Source of the DNA: Flavobacterium reichenbachii
Lineage (GTDB): Bacteria; Bacteroidota; Bacteroidia; Flavobacteriales; Flavobacteriaceae
Length of the DNA: 64,000 bases
Direction: 5' to 3'
Assembly: GCF_002217435.1 (NCBI RefSeq)
Contig: NZ_MUHF01000027.1
Coordinates: 45,127 to 109,126 of the forward strand
The notes under the pieces were generated by a model, which was not told the DNA's origin, did not search any database, and was given only the letters and a program-made list of their open reading frames with translations. A program made the translations under genes and the position numbers. This document shows, piece after piece, positions 26,955 through 35,344 of this stretch. How positions within the stretch are numbered: the first letter of the stretch is position 1; each line of letters starts with the position of its first letter.

Positions 26955-27305
26955 TTAAAACAGGGCAGGAGGTGCTCTTAAAGCAAAAAGACTTCCTCTA
27001 AAGAAAGTAGAAACTGATTTGGTATATTCAAATACAGTAACGGTTTCAAATGTATTTTTTTGAAAAAATAAAGTCTGAAATGGGTTTAGAATAAACGTGC
27101 TGAAAGAAAAATGGCAAATATGACATTTTGTATCCACAGAGTGACTGTGTGTTATCTCTTTTTGATTCGCACTTGTATGATGTTCACAGGGTTTTTCTGT
27201 AAACTGTTTGATAACATGTTCGTAGGAGTGAATGGTCTGAAACAGCATTGCGGACAATACCATTAAAGACATCAGGAAATTGATAAAAATAATTTTCTTC
27301 TTCAT
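26955..27305 (-). CDS. Small His/Cys-rich membrane-anchored protein (DUF2946-like)
   Basis: 116 residues: an N-terminal hydrophobic segment (IIFINFLMSLMVLSAMLFQ), then a His/Cys cluster HSYEH..CEHHTS..THSHS..KCHICHF (about 27-86) and a C-terminus ending RAPPAL. The plan of hydrophobic start, HxxH/Cys core and final aromatic-x-RAPP resembles DUF2946-type and HYC_CC_PP-type proteins, which occur beside metal transport genes, often copper. The cluster could bind a metal in the periplasm, but this is inferred from composition. It lies upstream of the ABC/TonB operon on the same strand with a 269-bp gap, so it may share regulation without sharing a transcript. Confidence 0.7.
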   Translation of the reverse strand: MKKKIIFINFLMSLMVLSAMLFQTIHSYEHVIKQFTEKPCEHHTSANQKEITHSHSVDTKCHICHFSFSTFILNPFQTLFFQKNTFETVTVFEYTKSVSTFFRGSLFALRAPPALF

Positions 27306-27435
27306 TCTACAAACAACTTTTGGCTTTTTTTAGTAAAAAACGCAACAGTGTTGCAAAGATAGATTCTAAATTTATTACTCCCAAATTATAATTGTTTTAT
27401 TTAAATAATTTGGTTTTGATTTTTAGTGAAATAAA

Positions 27436-27470
27436 AAGCTTTGTCAAAGTTTAAGACTCCGACAAAGCTT
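27436..27470 (-). terminator. Terminator-like inverted repeat after the thiolase gene
   Basis: AAGCTTTGTC (27436-27445) pairs with GACAAAGCTT (27461-27470). It shares AGCTTTGTCAAAGTTT with the perfect hairpin at 12295-12327, so these are dispersed copies of one element that appears to act as a transcription end. Confidence 0.55.
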
Positions 27471-27479
27471 AATTTTATC

Positions 27480-28760
27480 TTATTTTTCAATAATCATTGT
27501 AACTCCTTGTCCGCCTGCTGCGCAGATCGATACAAAACCTCTTCCAGAACCTTTTTCGTTCAATAGTTTTGCCATAACTCCAATAATTCTGCCCCCGGTT
27601 GCGGCAAAAGGATGTGCTGCGGCAAGACTGCTTCCTTTTACATTAAGTTTCTCGCGGTCAATTGCTCCCAAAGGTTTCTTTAATCCGATTGCACTGCTGA
27701 GTTCAGGACTTTCCCAAATTTTTAAAGTGGTAAGAACTTGTGCTGCAAAAGCTTCGTGAATTTCGTAATAATCAAAATCCTGAAGAGTAAGTCCTGCTTT
27801 ATCCAGCATTCGCGAAGCTGCAAATACAGGCGCTAATAATAAATTCTGCTGATTTTTGACATATTCAACAGCTGCAATTTCAGCAAAAGTAATGTAAGCC
27901 AAAATCGGAAGTCCTTGCTCTTTTGCCCATTCTTCGCTCGCAAGAAGTATGCAGGAAGCACCGTCTGTAAGTGGAGTAGAGTTTCCAGCTGTCAGTGTTC
28001 CGTTTGTTTTATCAAAGGCAGGCTTAAGACTTGCTAGTTTTTCTATTGTGCTGTCTTTTCTAAGGTTATTGTCTTTTTCAAGTCCGTTAAAAGGCGTAAT
28101 CATATCATCAAAAAAACCTTCATCGTAGGCTTTTGCCATATTCAAATGACTTTTTAAAGCCAATTGATCTTGCTCTTCTCTGGGTATTTTATAATATTTT
28201 GCGGTGATTTCTGTATGTCCGCCCATCGAAAGTCCGGTTTGAGGTTCTTCGTTGCGGGGAACCAGAGGAGAAAGATCTTTTGGTCTGATTTTTAGAAAAA
28301 ACTTTAATTTTTCGCCAAAAGACTTTGCTTTTCGGGCGCCTAATAATATTTTTCTAAGGTTCTCGCTTACCGCAATCGGCATATCGCTGATAGAATCTAC
28401 ACCTCCGGCAATTCCTGATTCTATTTGTCCCAAAGCAATTTTATTTGCAATATAAACAGCACTTTCAATTCCGGTATCACAGGCTTGTTGTAAGTCACAA
28501 GCCGGAGTTGCAGGATCAAGAGCGGTTTTCATTACACATTCTCTAATCAGATTGTTATCATAAGTATGTTTAATTACGGCTCCTCCGGCAACTTCGCCCA
28601 AAAGTTTTCCTTTTAAATTGTATTTGTCAACAAGACCATTAAGCGCTGCAGTCATCATTTGTTGGTTTCCGACATCGGCGTAAGCGGTATTTGCTCTTGC
28701 AAAAGGAATTCTGTTATAGCCGACAATAGCTACTTTTCTTATTGTAGTTGTGGTATTCAT
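27480..28760 (-). CDS. Acetyl-CoA C-acyltransferase (thiolase, FadI-like)
   Basis: 426-residue thiolase that cleaves or forms 3-ketoacyl-CoA, as in beta-oxidation. Catalytic residues are visible: Cys94 (LQQACDTGIES), the HEAFAAQ motif (His335, in place of the NEAFA of short-chain thiolases and as in FadI/trifunctional-type enzymes), His383 (AAHPFAATGG) and Cys413 (ICAAGGQG). The length of about 426 fits the FadI group better than the 390-residue biosynthetic group. The gene is alone, divergent from a TonB receptor; the rest of the beta-oxidation pathway is not in the window. Confidence 0.93.
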   Translation of the reverse strand: MNTTTTIRKVAIVGYNRIPFARANTAYADVGNQQMMTAALNGLVDKYNLKGKLLGEVAGGAVIKHTYDNNLIRECVMKTALDPATPACDLQQACDTGIESAVYIANKIALGQIESGIAGGVDSISDMPIAVSENLRKILLGARKAKSFGEKLKFFLKIRPKDLSPLVPRNEEPQTGLSMGGHTEITAKYYKIPREEQDQLALKSHLNMAKAYDEGFFDDMITPFNGLEKDNNLRKDSTIEKLASLKPAFDKTNGTLTAGNSTPLTDGASCILLASEEWAKEQGLPILAYITFAEIAAVEYVKNQQNLLLAPVFAASRMLDKAGLTLQDFDYYEIHEAFAAQVLTTLKIWESPELSSAIGLKKPLGAIDREKLNVKGSSLAAAHPFAATGGRIIGVMAKLLNEKGSGRGFVSICAAGGQGVTMIIEK

Positions 28761-28940
28761 ATAGGGATTTTTATAGTTGATGGTTTATTTTTCGATCCTA
28801 AAGATAAGTAGACTTATTTATAATTTAACAGTTGTTTTATATTATTATGCTGTAAAATTTCGCCATTTCCCGCATTCGAAACACATTTTCCTGCAAATTT
28901 ATTACAAAATGTTATATTTATTTAGAATCGTTAAAAATAA

Positions 28941-28972
28941 TTTGGATTTAAGGATATTACCGTATACTTTTG
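28941..28972 (+). promoter_or_regulatory. Promoter of the TonB receptor at 29000
   Basis: TTTG (28941-28944), a 20-base spacer and TACTTTTG (28965-28972) match the Bacteroidota housekeeping consensus exactly. It predicts transcription from about 28979 and a short leader before the ATG at 29000. This also argues against the upstream TTG start at 28970, which would lie inside the -7 box. Confidence 0.75.
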
Positions 28973-28999
28973 CATCGGAAATCAAAAACCCTTACAAAA

Positions 29000-31423
29000 A
29001 TGAATATAATAACCATTAAAAAAATCTGCTTTTTTGTACTTTTTTTAACATCATTAAATATGATGAGTCAAAACGGCAAAGTGAGCGGGAGAATATCTTT
29101 GAGCGGGAATGTTCCTGCAGAAGGTGTTTCTGTAGCTCTTAAAGGAACAAAATACAGCGCAGTTACCGGCGAAAGCGGCAGTTATGAAATTAGAAATGTA
29201 AAACCAGGAAGCTATGTAATCAGTATTAGCGCTGTTGGAATTCATTCTGTAGAAGATAATGTTGTTGTTAAAGAAAAAGCAACAACAACTAAAAACTTTT
29301 CTCTTTCTGAAAATCAGGAAGATCTTGATGAAGTTGTGATCACCAAAAATAAATACAAACAAGACAAACCTTCTTTGTCTTTACGTCTTCAGACTCCGGT
29401 TTTAGAGATTCCGCAAAACGTACAGATTGTAAGCGGCCAGACATTAAAAGATCAGCAGATTGTAAGCATGAGCGACGGAGTAATTCGTAACGTGAGTGGT
29501 GCTGTTCGTTTAGAACACTGGGGAGATATGTATACTAATATTACCATGAGAGGTTCTCAAATTCAGGCTTTCCGTAACGGATTTAATGTAGTATCTTCTT
29601 TCTGGGGACCATTAACAGAGGATATGAGTTTTGTAGATCATATTGAGTTTGTAAAAGGACCTGCAGGATTTATGTTGTCAAGCGGTGACCCAAGCGGACT
29701 TTATAATGTGGTTACTAAAAAACCAACAGGAATTACAAAAGGAGAGGCTACTGTAATTGCAGGAAGTTATGACTTTTACAGAGCAAGTCTTGATCTTGAT
29801 GGTAAATTTGATAAAAAAGGTAAATTTTTATATCGATTTAATGGTGCAGTGCAAAAGAAAGGTTCTCACAGACCATTTGAGCACAATGATCGTTATGTGA
29901 TTGCTCCGGTACTTTCGTATCAATTAGATGATAAAACTAAAATTACGCTTGAATACAACTATCAGCATGCAAATATGACAGAAGTTGGTTCTTATTATGT
30001 GTTTGGAGCAGATTCTGGCGGTTATGCAACTATGCCAAGAAATTTTACGATGACACAACCTGGTGTGCCAGATACAAAAATCAATGACCACAGCGGTTAT
30101 TTTGTTTTCGAACATAAATTTGATGACAATTGGAAACTTACTGCACAAACGACTTATTTTAAATATTTACAAAAAGGTTACAGCTCTTGGCCAAAAGCCG
30201 TAGGACCTGGTGATGTAGATGTAGATTATAATGGTATTATTGATGGTACACTTAGTACGGGCGAAATTATCAGAAATGTAGCCATTTGGGATTCAGAAAG
30301 TAATATGTTCTTAGGGCAGTTATTTGTGAACGGAAAATTTAATACTGGTCCGGTTTCTCACAAAGTATTGGGTGGTGTAGATTTAGGAAACAAAGATTAT
30401 ATGGCAGATTGGGGACAATCGCATGATTTAGATACTGTTGATAATCCATTTAATGTGTATCATCCAAATTACGGACCTCCGTCTAACGGAATGCCTAATT
30501 TTGACCGCGAAACTCCTCTAAGCCAGAGAGCAGGCGGACTTTATAGTTCGAAATACAGTGCAGGTTATATTCAGGATGAAATTGGGTTTATTCAAAATAG
30601 ACTGCGATTGACACTTGCTGTAAGATATACCTGGATCAGCCAGTCTAGCAGCTATGATGTTATGGCACAAGAAGACAGCCATATCACGCCTCGTGTTGGA
30701 CTTAGTTTTTCTATAACGCCAAGTACAGCAATTTATGGATTATACGATCAGGCTTTTACACCTCAATCAGGAATTATTAAAAATGGTGATAAAATACAGC
30801 CGCTTACTGGAAGCAATATCGAATTTGGTATTAAAAAAGATTGGTTTGACGGATCTTGGAGCACGACACTTGCGGCCTATAGAATTATAAAAGAAAACGA
30901 ATTGACTTCTGACCCGACAAATGGTCCAAACGATCAGTTTAAAGTGGTATTGGGAGAAAAAAGAGCACAAGGTATTGAAGTAGATCTTAGAGGAAAAATC
31001 TTTGACGGGCTTAATTTAATTGCGAACTATGCTTTTACTGAATCATTAGTAAAAAGTTCTAATGTTCCGGGTATTATTGCGGGTTCTGTTGTACCTGGAT
31101 ATTCTAAGCATGTTGCAAATGCATGGTTAAACTACAGTCTTCAAAGCGGTAAACTTAAAGGATTAGGAGCTTCTATTGGTGGAACTTTCCTTGCAGGACG
31201 TGAAACAGACACTTGGAGTGTTGGTTTAGAAAGACTTCCGGAATATTTCAAACTTGATGGAGGTTTGTCTTATGAAACAGGAAAATTTAAAATTACAGCA
31301 AACGTATTTAATATTTTAGATAAATACCTTTACAGCGGTTCTTACTATTCTTACCTAAACTCTTATTACTGGCAGACAGAACAGCCGAGAAACTTTAGAG
31401 TTGGCGTAACTTATAAATTCTAA
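29000..31423 (+). CDS. TonB-dependent siderophore receptor with carboxypeptidase-like N-domain
   Basis: About 807-residue outer-membrane receptor. Signal peptide MNIITIKKICFFVLFLTSL..MSQ, a carboxypeptidase-D-like beta domain (about 25-100, GKVSGRISLSGNVPAEGVSVAL), plug (about 105-240 with LDEVVITKN, EIPQNVQIVSGQTL, FVKGPAGFMLSSGDPSGLYNVVTKKPTG) and a beta barrel ending VGVTYKF. The SSGDPSGLYNVVTKKP stretch is typical of ferric-siderophore receptors. Monocistronic, with its own promoter and a strong terminator. No regulator lies beside it, so iron control by a distant Fur-like factor is a reasonable guess. Confidence 0.93.
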   Translation: MNIITIKKICFFVLFLTSLNMMSQNGKVSGRISLSGNVPAEGVSVALKGTKYSAVTGESGSYEIRNVKPGSYVISISAVGIHSVEDNVVVKEKATTTKNFSLSENQEDLDEVVITKNKYKQDKPSLSLRLQTPVLEIPQNVQIVSGQTLKDQQIVSMSDGVIRNVSGAVRLEHWGDMYTNITMRGSQIQAFRNGFNVVSSFWGPLTEDMSFVDHIEFVKGPAGFMLSSGDPSGLYNVVTKKPTGITKGEATVIAGSYDFYRASLDLDGKFDKKGKFLYRFNGAVQKKGSHRPFEHNDRYVIAPVLSYQLDDKTKITLEYNYQHANMTEVGSYYVFGADSGGYATMPRNFTMTQPGVPDTKINDHSGYFVFEHKFDDNWKLTAQTTYFKYLQKGYSSWPKAVGPGDVDVDYNGIIDGTLSTGEIIRNVAIWDSESNMFLGQLFVNGKFNTGPVSHKVLGGVDLGNKDYMADWGQSHDLDTVDNPFNVYHPNYGPPSNGMPNFDRETPLSQRAGGLYSSKYSAGYIQDEIGFIQNRLRLTLAVRYTWISQSSSYDVMAQEDSHITPRVGLSFSITPSTAIYGLYDQAFTPQSGIIKNGDKIQPLTGSNIEFGIKKDWFDGSWSTTLAAYRIIKENELTSDPTNGPNDQFKVVLGEKRAQGIEVDLRGKIFDGLNLIANYAFTESLVKSSNVPGIIAGSVVPGYSKHVANAWLNYSLQSGKLKGLGASIGGTFLAGRETDTWSVGLERLPEYFKLDGGLSYETGKFKITANVFNILDKYLYSGSYYSYLNSYYWQTEQPRNFRVGVTYKF

Positions 31424-31460
31424 GAATTGTTTTAGTTGAAAAATTACAATTCAAAAAAAA

Positions 31461-31498
31461 AGCATCTGACTTAATTGACAGATGCTTTTTTTTTTTTG
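31461..31498 (+). terminator. Rho-independent terminator after the siderophore receptor
   Basis: AGCATCTG (31461-31468) / CAGATGCT (31479-31486) stem flanked by an A run before and a 12-base T run after, so it can act on both strands. Confidence 0.85.
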
Positions 31499-31589
31499 AG
31501 GTTCAAAGAGACAAAAGGACAAAGATTCAAAGCGGCAGAGGTTCAAAGTTTTTAAAAATCCTTTTAATCTGTGAAATCTTTGTGAGAAA
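31498..31589. repeat. GTTCAAAG-type intergenic repeats
   Basis: The spacer before the LLM oxidoreductase holds repeated units GGTTCAAAG, GGACAAAG, ATTCAAAG, GGTTCAAAG and, in opposite sense, GAAATCTTTGTGAGAAAC. It resembles the GCAAAG family loosely. No gene is seen. Confidence 0.4.
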
Positions 31590-32609
31590 CTATCCCTTAA
31601 TTAAAGGAATCAGTTTTGTACCGATTAGTTCTATAGCATTCATTAACTGCGAATGTGTCAATCCTGCATTATCCATTTGAAAAGTAAATCGATCAACACC
31701 GCCAAGTGCTTCACTGTGAAGCAGGATTTTCTCTGCTGCTCTTTCAGGACTTCCTACGATTAAAACCCCAAGATCATCAATTAAGCCGTCAAACTTAGCT
31801 TTTGTAACCGGAGGCCAGCCGCGCTCTAATCCTAATTTTGTCCAAAGTTCTGAATAGCCGGGATAGTATTCTTCGATTGCTTTTTCGTTTGTATTCGAAA
31901 CATAACCAGGCGAATGCAAACCTACTTTAAGTTCGTGCGGTTTAAAACCTGCAGCTGCTCCCGCCTCACGATATAAATCTATTAAAGGGCGAAAACGATG
32001 CGTTTGTCCTCCAATAATGGCAACCATCAGAGGGAGACCTAAACTTCCGGCTCTAACAAAGGATTCTGGCGTACCGCCGACTCCAATCCAGATTGGCATT
32101 TTTTCCTGCAATGCTCTCGGATAAACCGGAAGATTATTTAATTCCGGGCGAAATTTTCCGGACCAGGTAACAAACTCATTGTCTCTAACTTGTAAAAGCA
32201 ATTCGAGTTTTTCTTTAAAAAGTGCATCATAATTCTTTAAATCAAAACCAAACAGGGGATAAGCTTCAATAGCAGATCCTCGGCCTACTACAATTTCGGT
32301 TCTTCCTTTCGAAATTAAATCTAATGTTGCAAAACTTTGATAAACCCGAACAGGATCGGCAGCACTTAAAACAGTCACCGCACTTGCCAGTCGTATATTT
32401 TTTGTTCTTGCTGCTGCTGCACTTAAAATTACGGCTGTAGCAGAATCCAGAAATTCTTTTTTATGATGTTCGCCAATTCCATAAACATCCAATCCGGCCT
32501 GATCTGCAAATTCGATTCTCTGCAGTAATTGTTCCATAGCATCAACACTGCTCAAAGTATTGTTGTCGCCGTACATTGCCGAAGCAAAACTGTCAATTCC
32601 TATTTCCAT
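31590..32609 (-). CDS. LLM-class flavin-dependent oxidoreductase
   Basis: 339 residues with the luciferase-like monooxygenase barrel: IEFADQAGLDVYGIGEHH opening helix-strand, LASAVTVLSAADPVRVYQ, GRTEIVVGRGS, PVYPRALQEKMPIWIGVGGTPES and VGSPERAAEKIL are characteristic. Such enzymes use reduced FMN or F420 and O2; Bacteroidota lack F420, so FMNH2 is likely. No flavin reductase is adjacent and the substrate is unknown. Monocistronic and preceded by a 167-bp spacer with long inverted repeats. Confidence 0.9.
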   Translation of the reverse strand: MEIGIDSFASAMYGDNNTLSSVDAMEQLLQRIEFADQAGLDVYGIGEHHKKEFLDSATAVILSAAAARTKNIRLASAVTVLSAADPVRVYQSFATLDLISKGRTEIVVGRGSAIEAYPLFGFDLKNYDALFKEKLELLLQVRDNEFVTWSGKFRPELNNLPVYPRALQEKMPIWIGVGGTPESFVRAGSLGLPLMVAIIGGQTHRFRPLIDLYREAGAAAGFKPHELKVGLHSPGYVSNTNEKAIEEYYPGYSELWTKLGLERGWPPVTKAKFDGLIDDLGVLIVGSPERAAEKILLHSEALGGVDRFTFQMDNAGLTHSQLMNAIELIGTKLIPLIKG

Positions 32610-32618
32610 ATTTTTTTT

Positions 32619-32768
32619 AAGCTTTAAGGTATAAGCAATAGGCTTTAAGCTTTTTTGGAAGCCTGCAGCTTTTGCTTATAACAATTATTATTTATGGCTT
32701 TATACATTACGCTTTAAGTTTTAAGCTTTTTTTGGAGAGCTTAAAGCCTACTGCTTATTGCTTAGAGC
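32619..32768. repeat. Long imperfect inverted repeat (GCTTTAAG family)
   Basis: A left arm at 32619-32650 (AAGCTTTAAGG..AAGCAATAGGCTTTAAGC) pairs with a right arm at 32739-32768 (GCTTAAAGCC..TGCTTATTGCTTAGAGC), with further GCTTTAAG copies between. Most of the spacer between the LLM gene and the DUF1634 gene is this element; no open frame is present. Confidence 0.65.
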
Positions 32769-32776
32769 CTAATGCA

Positions 32777-33184
32777 TTAATGTGAAAATCCGAACGAAAT
32801 ACTCGTTATGATAATCGCAATTACAATCAAAGTAATGCCAACATATAAATAGTCTTTCTCTAAGATAAATGAGAACAGCGAAAGTAAAACTCTCAATACA
32901 GGCGTTAGAAACAATAAAATGATTCCGACAAATATTAAATATGATCCATTTCCCTGAATCGCACCATTATATACTGCAGTTATTACTTCAAAAATATTGC
33001 GGTCATTTTCTTTAAAAACAGAATAATCTTCGATATGAGATCCGTTATGGATCAAATAAACAATACCGCCCAGAAAGGCCACCGATAAAGAGATCCATAC
33101 TCCATAGCGCAATAAGTTCCCGATAATAGTCTGAAAATCTTTTTCTCCAAATTTTTCGTGCTGCATAATTTTAGATTTTTCCAT
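32777..33184 (-). CDS. DUF1634 domain membrane protein
   Basis: 135 residues with three predicted spans (YGVWISLSVAFLGGIVYLI; IFVGIILLFLTPVLRVLLSLFSFIL-like; LYVGITLIVIAIIITSISF). DUF1634 proteins are nearly always encoded next to TauE/SafE-type permeases and presumably assist them. The start overlaps the preceding permease gene by 14 bases; Met7 at 33166 is an alternative that avoids the overlap. Together they form a two-gene operon. Confidence 0.85.
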   Translation of the reverse strand: MEKSKIMQHEKFGEKDFQTIIGNLLRYGVWISLSVAFLGGIVYLIHNGSHIEDYSVFKENDRNIFEVITAVYNGAIQGNGSYLIFVGIILLFLTPVLRVLLSLFSFILEKDYLYVGITLIVIAIIITSISFGFSH

Positions 33185-34007
33185 TAAGTCCGTTATAAAT
33201 CATATTTACTGCAAGAACAAAAATCAGGCAGGCAAAAAAGACTCTTAGTTTTTTAGGGTTTGTTTTTACTAATACTTTTGCTCCGGCCATAGCGCCAAAT
33301 AAAACACCAATAACAACCGGCATACAAATTCCGGGTTCTATATATCCTTTCTGAATATAAATTACAGAACTCGCCATAGCGGTAACGCCCATCATAAAAT
33401 TACTGGTTGTGGTAGAAACCTTAAACGGAATCCTCATAATATTGTCCATTGCAATTACTTTAAAAGCACCAGAACCAATTCCTAATAAACCCGACATCAT
33501 TCCGGCAATTCCCATCATGCTGAAACCGCCAATAACGTTTTTGGTTCCGTAGCTCACTATTTGTCCGTCATGTGTAGGATAAGTTCCTTCGAGTTTTAGT
33601 TTTTTGGCCAGCGGACTTGATTCTAAAACAATATGCTCTTCTTTTTTCCGAAGTGAATTTACCGCAGAAAAAATTAAAGTAAGTCCGAATAAAACGGCAA
33701 TAAATGAAGTAGGAGCAATAGTAGAAAGTAATGCACCGCAAACGGCTCCGATAGTGGTTGCGATTTCTAAAAAGATTCCGAGACGCATATTGGTTATGCC
33801 TTCCCGAACGTAGGCTGCAGCAGATCCTGATGAAGTTGCGATTACAGAAACCAATGCCGCTCCGATAGCGTAGTGTATGTCAACACCCAAAATAATAGTT
33901 AAAAGGGGAATAATGATAATACCGCCGCCTAAACCTGATAATGAACCAATAAAACCTGCTAAAAAAGCACCAAGTATCATAATCAGGGTAAAAGTAAGTA
34001 CAGTCAT
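33171..34007 (-). CDS. TauE/SafE (TSUP) family sulfite/organosulfonate exporter
   Basis: 278-residue polytopic inner-membrane protein of eight predicted spans in two repeats. The opening GAFLAGFIGSLSGLGGGIIIIPLL and the second-half MMGIAGMMSGLLGIGSGAFKVIAMD are the paired Gly-rich signatures of the family. Members export or import sulfur oxyanions or organic acids; the actual substrate here is unknown. It precedes the DUF1634 gene, its usual partner. Confidence 0.9.
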   Translation of the reverse strand: MTVLTFTLIMILGAFLAGFIGSLSGLGGGIIIIPLLTIILGVDIHYAIGAALVSVIATSSGSAAAYVREGITNMRLGIFLEIATTIGAVCGALLSTIAPTSFIAVLFGLTLIFSAVNSLRKKEEHIVLESSPLAKKLKLEGTYPTHDGQIVSYGTKNVIGGFSMMGIAGMMSGLLGIGSGAFKVIAMDNIMRIPFKVSTTTSNFMMGVTAMASSVIYIQKGYIEPGICMPVVIGVLFGAMAGAKVLVKTNPKKLRVFFACLIFVLAVNMIYNGLNGKI

Positions 34008-34104
34008 GCGTGTAAATTTTGTTTCTGCTAATTTACAAATACATATTTGTTCTTAGAGAAATTACGACCTTAAATATACCTTAAAAATTTTAGTGATGCG
34101 TTTT

Positions 34105-34206
34105 TTTAACCGAAGGGCGCTAAGATTTTTTATCTCGTTTTTATCCAATTAACGCAAAGTCCGCAAAGCTGTATGTTAATAAAGCTTTGCGGACTTTGCG
34201 GTTAAA
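34105..34206. repeat. 102-bp palindromic GCAAAG-family element (intergenic copy)
   Basis: Ends are TTTAACCG (34105-34112) and CGGTTAAA (34199-34206). Inside, GCAAAGTCCGCAAAGCT (34154-34170) pairs perfectly with AGCTTTGCGGACTTTGC (34183-34199), a 17-bp stem with a 12-nt loop. The 20-mer at 34151-34170 is identical to 20686-20705. It lies between the 3' end of the AraC gene and the start region of the TauE gene. Confidence 0.8.
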
Positions 34207-34236
34207 TTCTCACCGTAATACACTAAAAACGGACTA

Positions 34237-35229
34237 CTAAATCTTCAGCCTCAATTTAGTAGGCGGATAACCAAAAATCCTCTTAAAGGCAATGCTGAAA
34301 TTAGAAACATTTTGATAGCCGGACAAATGGCTTATTTCCTGAATAGAAAGCGAAGTGTCTGCGAGATAATGTCTTGCCTTATTCATTCTTATTTCTTGAA
34401 GATAACCAAAAACAGTATCACCAAAAACAGATTTAAAACCTTCTTTTAGTTTAGTCTGATTTACGCCGACTTTGCGAGCAAGCTCTACAATAGTAAAAGG
34501 GCTGTCAATGTTTTCTCTAATGAGCTGTGCTGCAAATTTTATCTTTTCTACATCGTCTCCAATTAAATTGGCAGCTTCTTTTTCGTTATCCAGACTATGA
34601 TGACTTAAGGCAATAAGCTCATAGACTTTAGATTCCATATAGATTTTTCGGGTAAGTCCTTTGTAAAAACAGTTTTTGATATCCTGCATTACACCAAATA
34701 TTTTGGCTCCAATTTTAATTTCGCCTTTAGACAAAGCAGTGCTGGTATTTTTCTGGATATTATTAAGGAAATCATCCATTACTTTAGATTCTCCTTCATA
34801 TTTTTTGAGAACATCCAAAGGCAGGTGAATATCAAAAGTGTTGTAAATTATATCTTTTTTGAAATCAATTTTGGCGTGATTGTCTTCGGCAGAAAGAAAA
34901 GTAATATTGCCCGACATTGGCCCGGCAAAACCTGAAGCAGAACTTGGATTAATGTATCCGATTTTCTGATCAGAAAGATTAAAATGCATTTCTAAAAGTG
35001 CAGATTCTCCTCTTCCTGTAATGGCTACATCATCATGTAATTGATAATTTCCCTGAAGAATGGATAAATCGTCTGTAATCGAATGTTCGTGATAAACAAT
35101 GTCGCCTTTTGGAGTAATAAACCTGATGTCTTTTTCTCCTTCCAGTTCTATCTTAGAATGTTCTATTTCAAAGGTTTTATCACTTTCCAGAAAATCAGCA
35201 AAATCATTTGAATCAATTTTAAATGCCAT
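34237..35229 (-). CDS. AraC-family transcriptional regulator (PchR-like)
   Basis: 330 residues with a ligand-sensing N-terminal region (about 1-220) and two helix-turn-helix motifs at the C-terminus (about 235-330: FTIVELARKVGVNQTKLKEGF and LSIQEISHLSGYQNVSNFS, ending YPPTKLR). The N-domain resembles PchR, which in Pseudomonas senses a ferric siderophore and activates its receptor gene. Here the gene is divergent from a TonB receptor (115-bp gap), fitting the same logic. Whether it activates by ligand or by iron state is inferred. Confidence 0.87.
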   Translation of the reverse strand: MAFKIDSNDFADFLESDKTFEIEHSKIELEGEKDIRFITPKGDIVYHEHSITDDLSILQGNYQLHDDVAITGRGESALLEMHFNLSDQKIGYINPSSASGFAGPMSGNITFLSAEDNHAKIDFKKDIIYNTFDIHLPLDVLKKYEGESKVMDDFLNNIQKNTSTALSKGEIKIGAKIFGVMQDIKNCFYKGLTRKIYMESKVYELIALSHHSLDNEKEAANLIGDDVEKIKFAAQLIRENIDSPFTIVELARKVGVNQTKLKEGFKSVFGDTVFGYLQEIRMNKARHYLADTSLSIQEISHLSGYQNVSNFSIAFKRIFGYPPTKLRLKI

Positions 35230-35294
35230 TTTTTATACTTCTATATTCATAATTAAAACTTCCACTTTCATAAATGCATCCATTAGTAATCAAA

Positions 35295-35302
35295 TACTTT
35301 TG
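35295..35302 (+). promoter_or_regulatory. Candidate -7 box of the TonB receptor at 35345
   Basis: TACTTTTG fits the TAnnTTTG consensus, but no TTTG lies 19-21 bases upstream. A poor -33 would agree with activator-dependent control by the divergent AraC protein. Confidence 0.4.
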
Positions 35303-35344
35303 CACAGGCAAATATAATTTATAATCAGTTTAAATAAAAACAAC

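Noticed and set aside
28970..28999. TTG start for the siderophore receptor
   Set aside because: The TTG is part of the -7 promoter box; the ATG at 29000 directly begins the signal peptide.
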